From Gerris lacustris (lineage: Eukaryota; Arthropoda; Insecta; Hemiptera; Gerridae): DNA of 64,000 nt. The notes beneath the pieces were generated by a model that saw only the letters and a program-made list of their open reading frames with translations, was not told the DNA's origin and made no database searches. The position numbers and the translations under genes are program-made. Each line of letters begins with the position of its first letter. Within the stretch, counting starts at the first letter, position 1. The stretch spans positions 20,098,187 through 20,162,186 of the forward strand of contig OX578284.1 of the NCBI GenBank assembly GCA_951217055.1, written 5' to 3'. Positions 46,691 to 58,640 of the stretch are shown here, one piece after another.

Positions 46691-47325
46691 ATAAGTAACT
46701 CTTTAACTATACCATGGGAAAGTTACTCAAATAGTGGATTATTTCTATCTCCAAAACAAAACAGAAAAATGTAATTTTTGATTTACATTCAAGGCCTGAA
46801 GATGCCCAGGCATGGGCGAAATATAGCCAAATATTTTTAAGTAAATAGAAAATATTTTTATTTTCAACCTTTTTTCATCCCTGAAGACCCCGAAGGATAA
46901 GAACATCTAATATAATCATAAGGGATCAACCGAAGAAAATTGACAAAAGTGATAAAGATCGTTACAACTATTAAAGTGGACCTAAGCGTTTAAAATATAG
47001 AGAAAACACCGTTTTTACCGATATCTTACGTTCTAACTTAACGATATTAATAAAACTTCATTTACATCGTCTAAAGTACAATTAAAACAGACTTGTAAAA
47101 TGTCAACTTGATACAAGCATTAGTTTTTGAGTAGTGAAGTGATACATTTTAAAATAGTTGAAGTGAAGATGGTCGGAACATGAAAGTTAAGGAATATATA
47201 GAAAGGAACCCTTTCTTGGCTCTCTATTACAACCATCCTCTTTAACTATCATCATGATTAACTATTTCCTTAATGTCGAACATTTATTGCATTACGCTCG
47301 CTTCAATGATAAAGCTACGCGATGC

Positions 47326-47329
<4 letters not shown>
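46691..47329. other. No gene; hammerhead-like tail variant
   Basis: At 46797-46836 (+): ctgaaga, a perfect gccc/gggc stem, then gaaa and tagcc, another variant of the tail motif. The rest is unassigned. Confidence 0.45.

Positions 47330-47389
<60 letters not shown>
47330..47389. repeat. (AT)n microsatellite
   Basis: About 60 bp alternating AT. Confidence 0.95.
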
Positions 47390-47394
<5 letters not shown>

Positions 47395-47950
47395 TTATTT
47401 AAATATTCAGATCTATTTGGTAGCAGTTACGCTCCTTTACTCCCCGTACCATGTTAACATTTTCTTTTAATATATCACAGTAATGCGGTATGCGACACTA
47501 TCGTCCAATCTGACATGAAAATGGTTTGAGAGAGGGTAGGGAACTCTTCACTTCACGTATCGCAATCTCCTCCGACAATTTTTTCCCTCTTTTCCTTTTT
47601 TTTTACCCCTTGCCTCGGTTGCGGGTTGTTGGTTTGGCCCCGAAAGCGTACGAGAGTAGAAAGAGTCTTGGCGTTGAAATATGACCTCGCCCGGCAACCT
47701 TAAACTGTCGATCATCATTTACTTCCTGCCTCGAATGTGGCAGACAAGTCTCATCCTATCTACCTCCTCACCCTCCTAAACCACAAGAGCAATAAAGAAA
47801 ATTTGCGGTGCCTTGTACTATAGGCTTTGGAAACACCCCGGCAGAGCCTTGTAAATAAAGCCTGTGTTCGACTAGCGTAGCCGCCAGAGAAAACCCCATG
47901 TGTTTGGCAAGAAAACATTCTCCCTATAAACGCTTTTCTCATAATTCGAT
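47390..47950. other. CpG-containing, less AT-rich region of unknown role
   Basis: It has visibly higher GC than its surroundings and frequent CpG ('ggttgcgggttg', 'cgaaagcgtacgag', 'cctcgcccggcaacc', 'agcgtagccgcc'). A minus-strand frame (47760-47942, 60 aa) starting MRKAFIGRMF has no recognisable domain. Compositionally this would suit a promoter or 5' exon, but no gene is demonstrated. Confidence 0.35.
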
Positions 47951-48850
47951 ATTATCTTGACTAGACTGATATAATAAAGCGTGAAATAACTTTGTTTACT
48001 TCACGAGTAGATTCAACAGAATGCATGTAATAGATTCTACACGATATACTTTAAAGGCGAATAATAAATATAATTATAACATTAAATTTAATTAAAAGCC
48101 AACTATACACCACCACGATATAAAGCTTTTGTTACAAAAGCTAAGAAAATATATATAGAGGGTTGAGGTTAAGTTTCTGATTATAATTAATTTGATAAGT
48201 TAATACATTACGATGATGGTCTCATCTAAACTTTATTACACGCTATTATTGAACTTGCTTTGTTTATTGTCTCCAAATCTTGTAATCTAAATTTGACACA
48301 CTTCTCCACAATACCTAGAAAGTATGTATTTCCCATAAAAATACAATAATTAATCATCAGTTGTAATTTAATTAATAAGCAGTTCATCAAATTTTACAAA
48401 GATTACTAAATCTATGAAAGCATATCACCAACTATTTATTTTTAATTTATTTGTGTTTGTTATTATTCATTAATACATTATGATAACCATGTCTCAAATA
48501 TGTACAGACGCACGTACAGATTAAACCGCATTAAATAACATTTTTGTACGTAGTTATGTCTTCTGGCGTAATCATGAATTTTATAATAAGCACAAAAGAA
48601 ATTTTTTTAAATACCTTTTTATGAGATACCTAAAAACATTATTCCAATGACTATAAAAGGTTTGACAAAGAATCCCACTTTTTTTTTTTTTTTTTTTTTT
48701 TTAATCTACTTTAATTAAAAAATGAAATAGTACAAAAAACAAATTCTTTCCATGACAGACAACCTGTTTTTATTAATAATAGTAAAATATATTAATATCT
48801 ATTAAATAGCTGAAATATACTAAAAAGTAAAAATCAAAATAAGTAATATC
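47951..48850. other. No gene; poly-T tract
   Basis: AT-rich with a T-run at about 48679-48702. Nothing else assigned. Confidence 0.55.
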
Positions 48851-48855
48851 TCAAT

Positions 48856-48945
48856 CTGTCTGCCTCTCTCTCTCACTCATTTCCACCCTCCCTTCCTCAC
48901 TCTCACTCATTCCCACCCTCCCTTCCTCACTCTCTTCCTTTCTCT

Positions 48946-48985
<40 letters not shown>

Positions 48986-49245
48986 CATTCCCACCCTCCC
49001 ATCCTCTCTCTCTCTCTCTCTCTCTGACTCATTCCCAACCACCCATCCTCTCTTTCTCTCTCTCTCTATGTTCCTTTCTCTCTCCCTCACTCTCTCTCGC
49101 TCATTCCCACCCTCCCTTCCTTTCTCTCTCCCTCACTCTCTCTCGCTCATTCCCACCCTCCCTTCCTCTCTCTCTCTCTCCCTCTCCCTCTCCCTCACCC
49201 TATCTCTCTCTCTCTCTCTCTCCCTCTCCCTCACCCTATCTCTCC

Positions 49246-49280
<35 letters not shown>

Positions 49281-49345
49281 GCTCTCTCTCCTCAATCTCT
49301 CACCCCTCTCTCTCTCTCCTCTCTCTCTCACCCCTCTCTCACTCC
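48856..49345. repeat. (CT)n polypyrimidine repeat with 'cattcccaccctcccttcct' units
   Basis: About 490 bp of CT dinucleotide repeat interspersed with a longer unit containing 'actcattcccaccctccctt' that recurs about six times in the left half. Reading frames across it are low-complexity and not genes. Confidence 0.95.
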
Positions 49346-50511
49346 CACTTCCGCTTACTTTGAGTATTACCAAAAGAAAAATCTAACTAAGAAGAAGAGA
49401 AGTAAATGAAAGAAGAAGAGAAAAAACCATATTAAAAAAAAATATCCTATATAAAATTTTAAGAAAATACTTCAAAAATTAAAATGTTTACTCATTAAAT
49501 TTATTTTAAAATATACCACTGGGTTATTTTGAATGTTAAGGGAAAAAGTTGAACCAAAATTAGCTATTAAAAAGGCAAAGGTTTTGTGATTTTCTACCAA
49601 GCGTTTCTCGACATTTTCTGTTTGTTTGTTTATAACCAATTGTTTACTTCCAACTAAGTTCCTTGTATTTATCTTTACCAAAGTCTTCCCAAAATAATTT
49701 TAATTAACGGATTCTCCTTTTTACTCCTTATAAAAAATATATATAAAAGAAAAAAGGTCTAAAGCGAGGAGTTTAAAAATAGAACGACAAAATTAAAAAG
49801 AAGCGTTCATCTCCTCACCTTTAACACAATATTTTTGTTTTGTTATCTAAGAAAATGAGAAAATGTTTTTTAGTCGACGAAAACAAAAAAAATCCTTACA
49901 GCTCGTCTAAATTAATAAAACAAGATTGTGCAAAAAAAACGAAAAAACAAAATAAGAACTTTTTTTTTTAATTTCATTATTTTTTTTCATCTTTTAAACC
50001 ATTCTCATTAAATCCCAGAACTCAACAAACAAAAATCAAAAGAAATCTGTACCAGACAGGTTCATTTTAATTCCTTGTTCATTAATTTAGATATATAAAT
50101 GTAATTATAATAATATTTTAATTAATTAATAAGGAACACTTCTTTTTTTTTCTATTAATATTTATATTTAAATTATGGGCAATTCAATTACTAAGTGCAA
50201 GTTTCCAATATTAAAGATGATGCTTTATAAGTCACTTCAAAAAAGGTGTCACTAAAACTTTTAAAAATATAAACACGCTCGTGTGTGTTATACTTATGTC
50301 TTAATTGTATTATATTTAGTGCAATGTATATAGTCATTTATTTTACATTAGGAACTATTTCCTCTTTGATAATATTAATTATATAAATATATCTATAAAT
50401 AAGTGCGTGTGGATGTGCAAAGAGGGTCCTAAAACAGAGTTTCCAAGATAAAAAAAAAATATTCTTATTCAAGTGTTTTCGAAAAAAATCATTCTTTATA
50501 AAATTATTGTC
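49346..50511. other. No recognisable feature
   Basis: AT-rich, unassigned. Confidence 0.55.
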
Positions 50512-50519
50512 CTTAAAAG

Positions 50520-51874
50520 CAGGGGCGGATTTAGCATCAAGTTTGGGTGGGGGTCACTACCGGGGGGGGGGGGGGGGGGGGTCTTGGCATACCCTCAGGA
50601 GCGCGAGAGGGAGTTCTCCTAAGGTTTTTTTTTAATTTCACCACCTTAAAGCCACGTTTTTACGGATTTCTAAGCCTAAAAATTTCCACTTTTACAATGT
50701 TACAACACACAACCATTTTAAGAAATTTTAAAAAAATGGGGAATAGATTACTGCCTGGAAATTTGAAATTTAAAAGAATTTTATACCATTATGAAAATAA
50801 TTTATTGGTAAAGGTTTACTTACAGTATCTTAGCGGTTTACTAAATAAGTTATTAAATATAGGTACTGTGTTGGGGGTGCTCATTTGGGCGTATCAGTGT
50901 CGTGTAAGAAAATAATTTATAATTAATAAACTCATTATCAAATTTATTAAATTATGAGAGGGGGAAAATCAAGAAAATAATTACATACTATACATTAGTT
51001 TAATTTAGAAGGGGGTTCGGGGGCCCTCCCCCGGAAAATTTTAAAATATGACCTCTCTAAACAGCGTTTTTATGCATCTCTGAGGTGAACTTTGATGTTA
51101 ATACATACTTTGTCATCAAATAAATTAAACTTATGGTGTAATTCGATGGCACAAAAGTATGAACACCAAGTATTTTTAAAAGAATTTGAATACCTACTTA
51201 AAAATAGTAATTGTAAAAAAAATTGTACACCTACTAAAGTAATCATTATAGATTAAATAAATCATTTAATAGCCATTGTGCAATATTACTTAAAATCTAT
51301 AATTAACGATGTCATTTAATCAATAGTTATGAAAAACATTTTTTATTAGGGTGGCCATAATATAAAGTTTAGACCAAAACGGGACATTGAATTAGGGGGG
51401 GGGGTGCTATTGCAGCCCTCTGACGAAGGTGGGGGAGTCTGGGGGCCCTAGGAAAATTTATGGAATTTTAAGGAAAAATTTGCATTTTTCATATAGAATT
51501 TTTGTTTTTATATAAATTTATAAAGTAGGTTTTGGCTACTTAATAGCCATTTCAGATTTTAAATTAGTTGTTCACTGTTTACAGTAATATGGTATCAAAG
51601 TGACACACAATGGATAATCAATTATTAATGATCAAATATATGTAGAAAAATAAAATAAGGTTGGATATTTTAAACATTTTTTAGGTTAAATTCTACATTA
51701 TATCTCAAACATTGAGGGGGAACACGTCCTCCAAATATTATATTATATTTAATTTTTAAATGTGTAAAAATCAATTAACACAAACCCTTGCCAACGCTTC
51801 TTTGTAACTATTCTTAAAATTTGAGGGGGACTTGATTTGACCCCCCCCCCCCCCCCCCTCTAAATCCGCCACTG
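50520..51874. mobile_element. Non-autonomous hAT element, perfect 8-bp target duplication
   Basis: The ends CAGGGGCGGATTTAG (50520-50534) and ctaaatccgccactg (51860-51874) are inverted copies of a well-known hAT terminus. Direct repeats CTTAAAAG flank both sides exactly (50512-50519 and 51875-51882). The 1355-bp interior has G-runs near both ends and no transposase. The 122-aa frame at 50547-50915 has no recognisable domain. Confidence 0.9.
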
Positions 51875-52080
51875 CTTAAAAGTAAAAAAAAAAATATATA
51901 TTATTTTATTAATTTTAATTACAGGGTTGTTCAATTTATTGAAAACTTAAAACAATATTTTTTCATCAATGTCTTCTAAACTATATCTCTCTCTGGAAAA
52001 TGACTTATATTAGGTTTGTTTCCTCTAATTTTTATTTTTAAATCAAAATCCCCGAAAACAATTTCAAAAAATTAGTTTTT

Positions 52081-52590
52081 TCCGAGCTTACCGAAGGTAA
52101 CGGAAGCTAAGTGATCGCTCTGAAGAACGAAAAAAAAAATGTCTATGATTTTAAAAATTCCAAGACGGAAATCCGTTTTAAACATCAGGGAACATTTTTT
52201 GTTCCGTGTCTGTCTGTCTGACGCTTAGTTTTTGCATACCACCATACTTAAAAACCCATTGTTGATCCCATATAAGTTGAAACCTTCAGCGCCCATTTGT
52301 GTCTCTTCCACATGCGCACAAACATACACTTATTTTCACCTATATCTCTTCAAAAGTGCTCATCTGTTTTTTATGAAATTTAGATAGTTTGTCAATCGTA
52401 GTCCGGAGAAAGACCAAGATTAATTTCAATAGTCTGCGCTCTTAAAATGTTGCTTAATTGATACTTAAATTTAGGTAAAATGCCAATTATGACAGATTTT
52501 CAAAAAGGAGGAAAAATAAATAAATTTAATAATAGGTTGTAAAAGCATAAAATCATTAAAATATACAAAATAGGAGCGAGGATGATGTGC
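52081..52590 (-). mobile_element. Family A repeat, copy 8 (reverse), nearly complete
   Basis: Reading on the minus strand: head 'tgtggcacatcatcctcgc' near 52580, 'ttatgcttttacaacct', 'gcagactattgaaattaat', 'gacagacagacacgg', 'gttccctgatgttt', and terminal hairpin cttccgttacc...ggtaagctcgga at 52081-52108. Confidence 0.82.
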
Positions 52591-52602
52591 CACAAAAAAT
52601 GG

Positions 52603-52604
<2 letters not shown>

Positions 52605-52656
<52 letters not shown>

Positions 52657-52657
52657 C
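52605..52657. repeat. Poly-T tract, about 50 bp
   Basis: Uninterrupted T-run next to the family A head. The poly-Lys frame across it is not a gene. Confidence 0.95.
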
Positions 52658-52734
52658 ACGTTCTTTTAGAGGTGGTTAAAAATTAACATCTATTTCCCGA
52701 TTTTACTTGAGGGTACAACTTTTCTGAACTTGTA

Positions 52735-52975
52735 TGTCATATTTTTATTAAAAATTGCCCCATTAGTTTAGGCTATACACGTCAGTACCACAAAGTACAA
52801 TAGAACAGAATCTGACTACAGAATGGTGACAAGGTTCTTTATTAAAAAAGAACAAAAAAAACCAACTTTTTTTTTAATTCAAATTCCTCAAAACGAGTAC
52901 TTATAATAAGATCTCATCTTTGAGCCATCACTATACTTTCTTTACATATAATGTATGAGAAAGTATAAAACGGAG
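52735..52975 (+). mobile_element. Degraded family D repeat
   Basis: 'ccccattagtttaggctata' and the final 'ccatcactatactttcttt' + 'gtatgagaaagtataaaa' mark a worn D copy. Confidence 0.55.
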
Positions 52976-53928
52976 CTAACCCAGATATAAATATTTATAA
53001 ACCTACAAACCATGCGAATGGAAATAATATACGTATTTCATACTCAAAAATATGTATATTTCATCTTTTCAGGGTCCTACATTTTGGTTTTTGAGGACAA
53101 CGTATATTATTTACAAAAAGACGGCAGAAGGACCCAGCTAATGGTATGAAAAATACAAACAGAAAAGATGTCATCTTTGTCTTTGAAAAGATCTAAGCTT
53201 CTTTGTGATTCATTATCAGGAGCTGAGATCAAAAAAATGTCAAATACAGATGACAACCGACTCCCTTTAATCTTCAAGATTTTTAATCAAAATCAAATGT
53301 GTATATATATATGTATGTATATACAAATTCCAGAGAATTCTAAGAGATAAGGTGGAAAGTGTAGATAATAAGAAAGAAAGATAGAGAAAACATAATTACT
53401 TACATAATAATGAGAAAAATATAGATATGAAAAATTAAAATATTATGGTATAGTATTTTTCTTTTAACACATACATAAATATATTATTATATGCGTATAA
53501 ATATGATACTTTCTGATCATTATTTTATAAAAGAATTGTCACTTTGATAAATAATAGCGATACATTTTGAAATAAAATTATCTCTTTAATGTACTAAAGA
53601 AGTTTCATATTACTTCCGATGACAATATATTCGTTCACTATCTCTCCACCTGGGTCCTGGGTATTCTTGAAGAATTGAATCTAACAACAGGATTCACCTG
53701 CTGAAAATGTATTATTTACCGCAGACGGTTTTATGTAATTTACTGTTATTAATAATATCGTATAAGAATATGACGTTATACCTTCATCAACATAAATTTA
53801 TAACCTAATAAACCTAAAAACAAAGAACGTTTACTTGAGAAATAAGAGCGCAAAAGGAAATCAAGAGGTAAATAAATAATGTTGATGGAGGCCATCTTAG
53901 TAAATACATACAAAGAAACAGTCTCCCC
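52976..53928. other. No recognisable gene
   Basis: AT-rich. The frame 53168-53350 has no domain. Confidence 0.5.
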
Positions 53929-54791
53929 GCGGAAGATAATACTTGTTTATTTATCAAAGCAGCTTTCGGCTTTTATAAAGCCATCATCAGTGCCTATAAA
54001 CAAACACTAATTTACAATGTACTGACAAATAAAGTTAAAAGACAACGAATAAAAGCTTAACAAAATCTACAAAAATAAGAGATAAATAAATAATAACTAA
54101 TGAGCTGATAAAAAGATAAACAAGTAAATAAATAAGATAATGGGTCGGTTTCAGAAAGGAGGTTTAACGCTAGTCCTGGACTAAATCACTGATTTAATCC
54201 AGGACTAAGAAAATCCGATTTCTAAGACAAGGTTTAAATCTGTTTTAAACTAGGACTAAGCACTTAACCTAGTCCGGCTTCAGAGACAAGGATTAACGCG
54301 AGATTAAACTCCATATTTAGAACTGGACTAAGATATTTGGGTTTAAAAGACGAGGTTTAAGCTAGTTCTAGACTAAAATTTAAACTAGGACTAAAGTTCT
54401 TGACTAAATCCTGCGTTAAGTGTTAAATTTAATCCAAAACTTAAACCTGGTAGGGGGCAGGTTTAAGTTTTGGATTAAATAAAGAATGAATCATTAATTT
54501 ATTTAATACAGCATTATTTACCACCTTTATTATTTCTTTGAAAATTAAATACGCGTTATATAAGTACCTATTCATTATAAAATTAATTAACCTGGGTTTA
54601 CACAATTTTTTTTTTTTTATCGTATTATTTATATCAATTTATAATATATGTACTACTATAGAATATACTTGTACGATATCTAGTATAAAAAAAGAAGCGT
54701 ATTTATGTGATTATTTTTCTTTATTTCGTTTTTTTAAGTTTATCAAAAATAAAACAAAAATAATAATAACTAAATAATTTGATTTTTAAAA

Positions 54792-55205
54792 ATGGATTAT
54801 ATTGAATATTTAGATTTAGACGATAATGAAGACATATTAAACAGGAGAAATAATTTATTAAGTAATTTTAACCCTTTCATCCAACTTAAAAATAACGAAT
54901 TTGAAGACAGATAAAGGTTTTCTAAAACATGCGTAAGAGGACTAATTCAAATATTAGCACCTGCCCTTAACAAGCCATCATCAACAAAGAGTCATTGGTC
55001 GGAAGTCCGGTGCCGGTTCAAACTCAGGTGCTAATAGCCTTGAGATTTTTGCCGACGGCACCTTTCATAAAGAGACAGCAGATTTGTGCTATGTATCAGA
55101 GTTAAGTATATGTCATTATGTGCATAAAGTATAAAGTAGCTGAAGCTATAAGTAATATTATCAAAACGATAATATAATTTTCCCGAGTGAGAATACGCCA
55201 TGGAA
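54792..55205 (+). pseudogene. HARBI1-like transposase remnant
   Basis: From the ATG at 54792 the frame reads MDYIEYLDLDDNEDI... to FEDR, then a stop and a frameshift. Further blocks 'RGLIQILAPALNKPS' and 'FADGTFHKETADLC' and a 'CHYVHKV' piece follow in other frames. These correspond in order to the N-terminal half of Harbinger/HARBI1-type nucleases. The catalytic DDE half is missing, so it is inactive. Confidence 0.75.
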
Positions 55206-55999
55206 ACCAAAATATTTTTTTCCATTTTAGTTTTAGTTTTAGTTTCCATTTAGTTGCGTTAACTTTAAGTTTTCAAGAAAATTATTATATTAATAGGCTA
55301 TTTATTCACTTACTGTAATTCGTTACATCAAAAAGTTTACTTTTTACTTATTTTCAAAATGTTAATGTTTATTTCATACCGAACAGCAGACAAATCCAAA
55401 AGTCATATTTTTTTCATTTTCATATCTAAGTATCTATTTCGTGTATTTTCTTTTTGGTAATAAAAGTTATGACTATTTTAATCCACGTGTTCATTTATTA
55501 AAAACAAATTGATTTTACACTTTAAAAAGTAGTATTGCACATGCAAACTGGTACCTTTACAATTATGTTCATGTATGTTTGCAGATTGCACAAAAACGGG
55601 TTATAAAAAATTAATTAGGCCTACTAATTTTTTATCAACAGTACACACCATTTCAGGTTAATACCAAAAACATCATTTTTACTACAGTATGGTAGTACAG
55701 TATGGTATCAGCACATTGGTTAACCCAAAAATACTATTCAGTAATTACAAATATCTCAATCTTTTTTTGAGGGGGGGGGGGGGGGGTGGCTAAAAAGGTT
55801 TGCCCAGGGCGCATCTTACCCTAAATCGGGGCCTCCCAATAATGATAAATACTTACTAATTAAAAAAATGAATATGTCTTATTTTTTAAAAATCAGGAAT
55901 TATTTAATCACTTCGTTAATTTAAAATGATTTACTTTTATCAAAATGTGTTATCTACAAGAAGTTATAAACATTTGTTTACTTTTTTTACTTACTAACT

Positions 56000-56490
56000 C
56001 CGGGGTTATAAACGGGACACATTTTGCCTCGCCTCGGAGTTAGCACTGACCGGCTGGGGACTTTTGGTATAATCATCTCCAAACACATCCCAAAAATATA
56101 TCAAAAAGTCTGTCTACAAACCACTCTTTGAATGGACCACTCTTTGACAAAATTGTTTGAAAAACGTAGAGCAAATGTAATTTTTTTTTTTAAAAAAAGT
56201 CCCATTTTCAACAGCGGGTATCTCCTAAACGGCAAGAGATACAAAAAAAAGAAGATATACTATAATGTAGAGAATAAATTCAGCTTTCATTTTGAACATA
56301 ACTACTTTTTAGTTATAACACACTGTTTCCCAGATATAGCCAAACGACCAAAAAACGGGACACATTTTGCCTTGCCACGGAGTTAGCACTGACCCTAGGG
56401 CTGGGGACTTTTGGTATAATCATCTCCAAACACATCTAAACACATCCCAAAAATAAAACAAAAAATATCAAAAAGTCTGCCTACAATCCC
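56000..56490. repeat. Direct repeat of about 120 bp inside the Harbinger element
   Basis: 'cgggacacattttgcctcgc' + 'ctcggagttagcactgacc' ... 'aatcatctccaaacacatcc' occurs at about 56014-56112 and again at about 56356-56485. Confidence 0.8.
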
Positions 56491-56510
56491 TTCTTGAGCA
56501 TTCGTTGACT

Positions 56511-56955
56511 GGACTATATTGGATTTCAGAGATAAGGTTTGACACATGGATTAGCTTAGTCTCGGACTAAAGTTAGCCCCGGTTTATTTAGCTAGTCCGC
56601 GACTAAGTCAAACACTCAGGGGTATCCCCCCCCCCCCCTACATATAGTTGGCAGCACTGAATTGATTAAAACAAATAAAAAGTATGTGTTCAGAATAATT
56701 ACAAGATTCAATATCAAATCAAAAATGGGGAAAACGTCTCTTTAATGTAAGTAATAAACCAATTTAAAACACAGAGAAATATCAGACTCAAACGTCAACA
56801 TGTCGCAAATGAAAAAAGTAAACAAATAAATAAGATCTGACGGTGGCGCTGCGGAGATTCTCAACAGTATGGTTTTAAATAAACCTGGACTAACTTTAGT
56901 CCGAGACTAAGCTAATCCTTGAGTTAAACCATTTCTCTGAAATCCAATATTTAAC
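56511..56955. mobile_element. Inner inverted-repeat element in the Harbinger interior
   Basis: 'attggatttcagaga' ... 'ggattagcttagtctcggac' at 56511-56585 is mirrored at 56890-56955. A C-run lies at 56627-56639. It resembles the outer Harbinger termini, so it is probably a second related insertion. Confidence 0.6.
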
Positions 56956-57445
56956 CCCAGAGTTAGTAAGTCCTCGACTAACGCTAGTCACGGACTAGTT
57001 AAACCCTGCTTTCTGAAACCGACCCAATAATTAATAAAAATAGAGTCAAAGAAATAACAAATCAATTAATAAAACAAAGAAAAAGTTAAAAAAAAAAATT
57101 ACAAACTAATTCATATCTAGCATTGAGCAATTAGTTTTTTTTGTAATTTTTTAAACTTTTTCTTTGCGTTATTAATTGATTTGTTATTTCTTTAACTCTT
57201 TTGTTATTCTTGATAAGTATTTTATTTTTAACTCTATTAATTATCATCTTATTTATTTATTTAATAGTTATTGTTTATTTAACTCTTATTTTTGTAGATT
57301 TTGTTAAGGTTTTATTCGTTCTCTTTAATTTCGGTTTATTTATATGTTAGTAAGTTTTAACGCTTAGTGTTTGTTCATAGGCACTGATGATGCCATTATA
57401 AAAAAAAAGAAAACTGCTTTGATAAATAAACGCGTATTATTTTCC

Positions 57446-58439
57446 GTAAAGAAAATGTTTATTGTATTTATAAAGAAGGTTTAAGTCACAGCACTGGCAA
57501 CATAAGCAAAGACTTGTTGAAATATTTATCTGGGGGCAAGGCAGTGCATCCGCAAAGTCGAGCTCACCCGTACCCAAGGTATATAGAATACAACTCCTTT
57601 ACTGGATCCAACTCCTTAACTGGAACCAACTCAAAGCACTTTGGACCCCCCTCTATTATCCTAAAAGATACATAAAATTAATTTTGAATTAGAGTTCATT
57701 ACAAACTGAACTAGATATAAAAATTTCCCACCTCTACCCAGTGTATCCATATTAGTTACATAAGATATATGAGCCAAAAGTTATGTTATTTTGACACTAA
57801 CTCACTCACTATAAGACATTTCTAGCAATCCAAAAACTTGAAATTTTGTATACAGGCAGAGTTTATGTACCAAAAAAGGAAAAATTAAAAATCTAGTTCT
57901 TCGCCCCTATTCAAGGCCTTCAAAATATTTAAAAAATTCAAAATATTTAAAAAATTACAACAAGTGCTATCTAGAGAACGTCAAAAATAATTTATTTTTT
58001 TACTCTCATTGATAAAAATTTTATAATGGAATAAGTGTGGTTGAGCTTTGAGCTTGAGTATTGAGCTAAAAGATTGTAAACATATACTGTCTGTTCGTCT
58101 GCTTACGTACACAAGATAATGGTTAAGTTAAATTGGAACACCCACTTTGTTTCATAGCTTACCTTTGCATTGTGTGGGACAGAGAATAGGTAGGCAAACA
58201 GACGAACATCATTTACTTGTATATACTGGATGGATTAGACCTAGTAGAACTTACTCGGACAGGAGGGGGACTTGGCTTTTATAAGTTTATGACAACTTTA
58301 AGAAATTAAGAGATCACTACTACAGCGTACTACAAGAGAGAAAATGGATAAGTACGAAGGAATAATCAAGTTTTATAGACTTCGAAATTAAGTTCAAATA
58401 GATGTTTAATTCTTCGACAAATTTCTAATAAACTGATTT
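57446..58439. other. No gene; small inverted repeat
   Basis: 'ctgttcgtctg' (58091) is inverted as 'cagacgaaca' (58199), about 100 bp apart. Otherwise unassigned. Confidence 0.45.
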
Positions 58440-58640
58440 AATCTAAAATTAATTTTTCGACTGAACAAGATGTAAAACTTCATTTTAATCGGCCTAGTAG
58501 TTAAGTTCGACGTGTTTACAACAGACGACAGACACTGACTTTTTTAAAAACTAATTTTTGTGGACTCAGAGGATCTTAAAAACGTAAATCCATCAAAATC
58601 AAATTTTTGAGAACACAATACTTTATCTCTATATACATTA
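58440..58640 (+). mobile_element. Degraded family D repeat
   Basis: It contains 'cattttaatcggcctagtag', 'acaacagacgacagacac', 'aaatccatcaaaatcaaatt' and 'cacaatactttatctc' in D order. Confidence 0.65.

Larger units (their letters stand above)
54140..57028 (+). mobile_element. PIF/Harbinger element, internally deleted
   Basis: The ends gggtcggtttcagaaag and its inverse ctttctgaaaccgaccc lie at 54140 and 57028. They are followed inside by repeated 'aggactaa/ttagtcc' motifs, a classic Harbinger terminus. AAT flanks both sides (54137-54139 and 57029-57031). The uninterrupted opposite arm of the host palindrome reads 'agatgataattaata', which agrees with a clean 3-bp duplication. The coding part is reduced to transposase remnants. 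Later insertions occupy the right half. Confidence 0.85.
53929..57445. mobile_element. Large foldback retroelement-like palindrome with nested Harbinger
   Basis: Left arm 53929-54139 continues after the Harbinger insertion as 57029-57110. The right arm 57140-57445 is its inverse, with landmarks 'aaatctacaaaaataagag', 'aagaaataacaaatcaatta', 'atcatcagtgcctat' and 'tttatttatcaaagcag'. A short loop (about 57110-57140) separates them. In each arm a 'cactgatgatggc...gaaagc.gctttgataaataaa' tail points outward, so the structure is two 3' ends in head-to-head arrangement. Confidence 0.78.

Noticed and set aside
48851..49409. Ser-Leu-rich and Arg-Glu-rich frames
   Set aside because: They are simple translations of the (CT)n repeat.
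50547..50915. 122-aa frame
   Set aside because: It lies within a non-autonomous hAT element and starts in a poly-G tract; no transposase similarity.
52471..52659. Poly-Lys frame
   Set aside because: It is the poly-T tract read in reverse.
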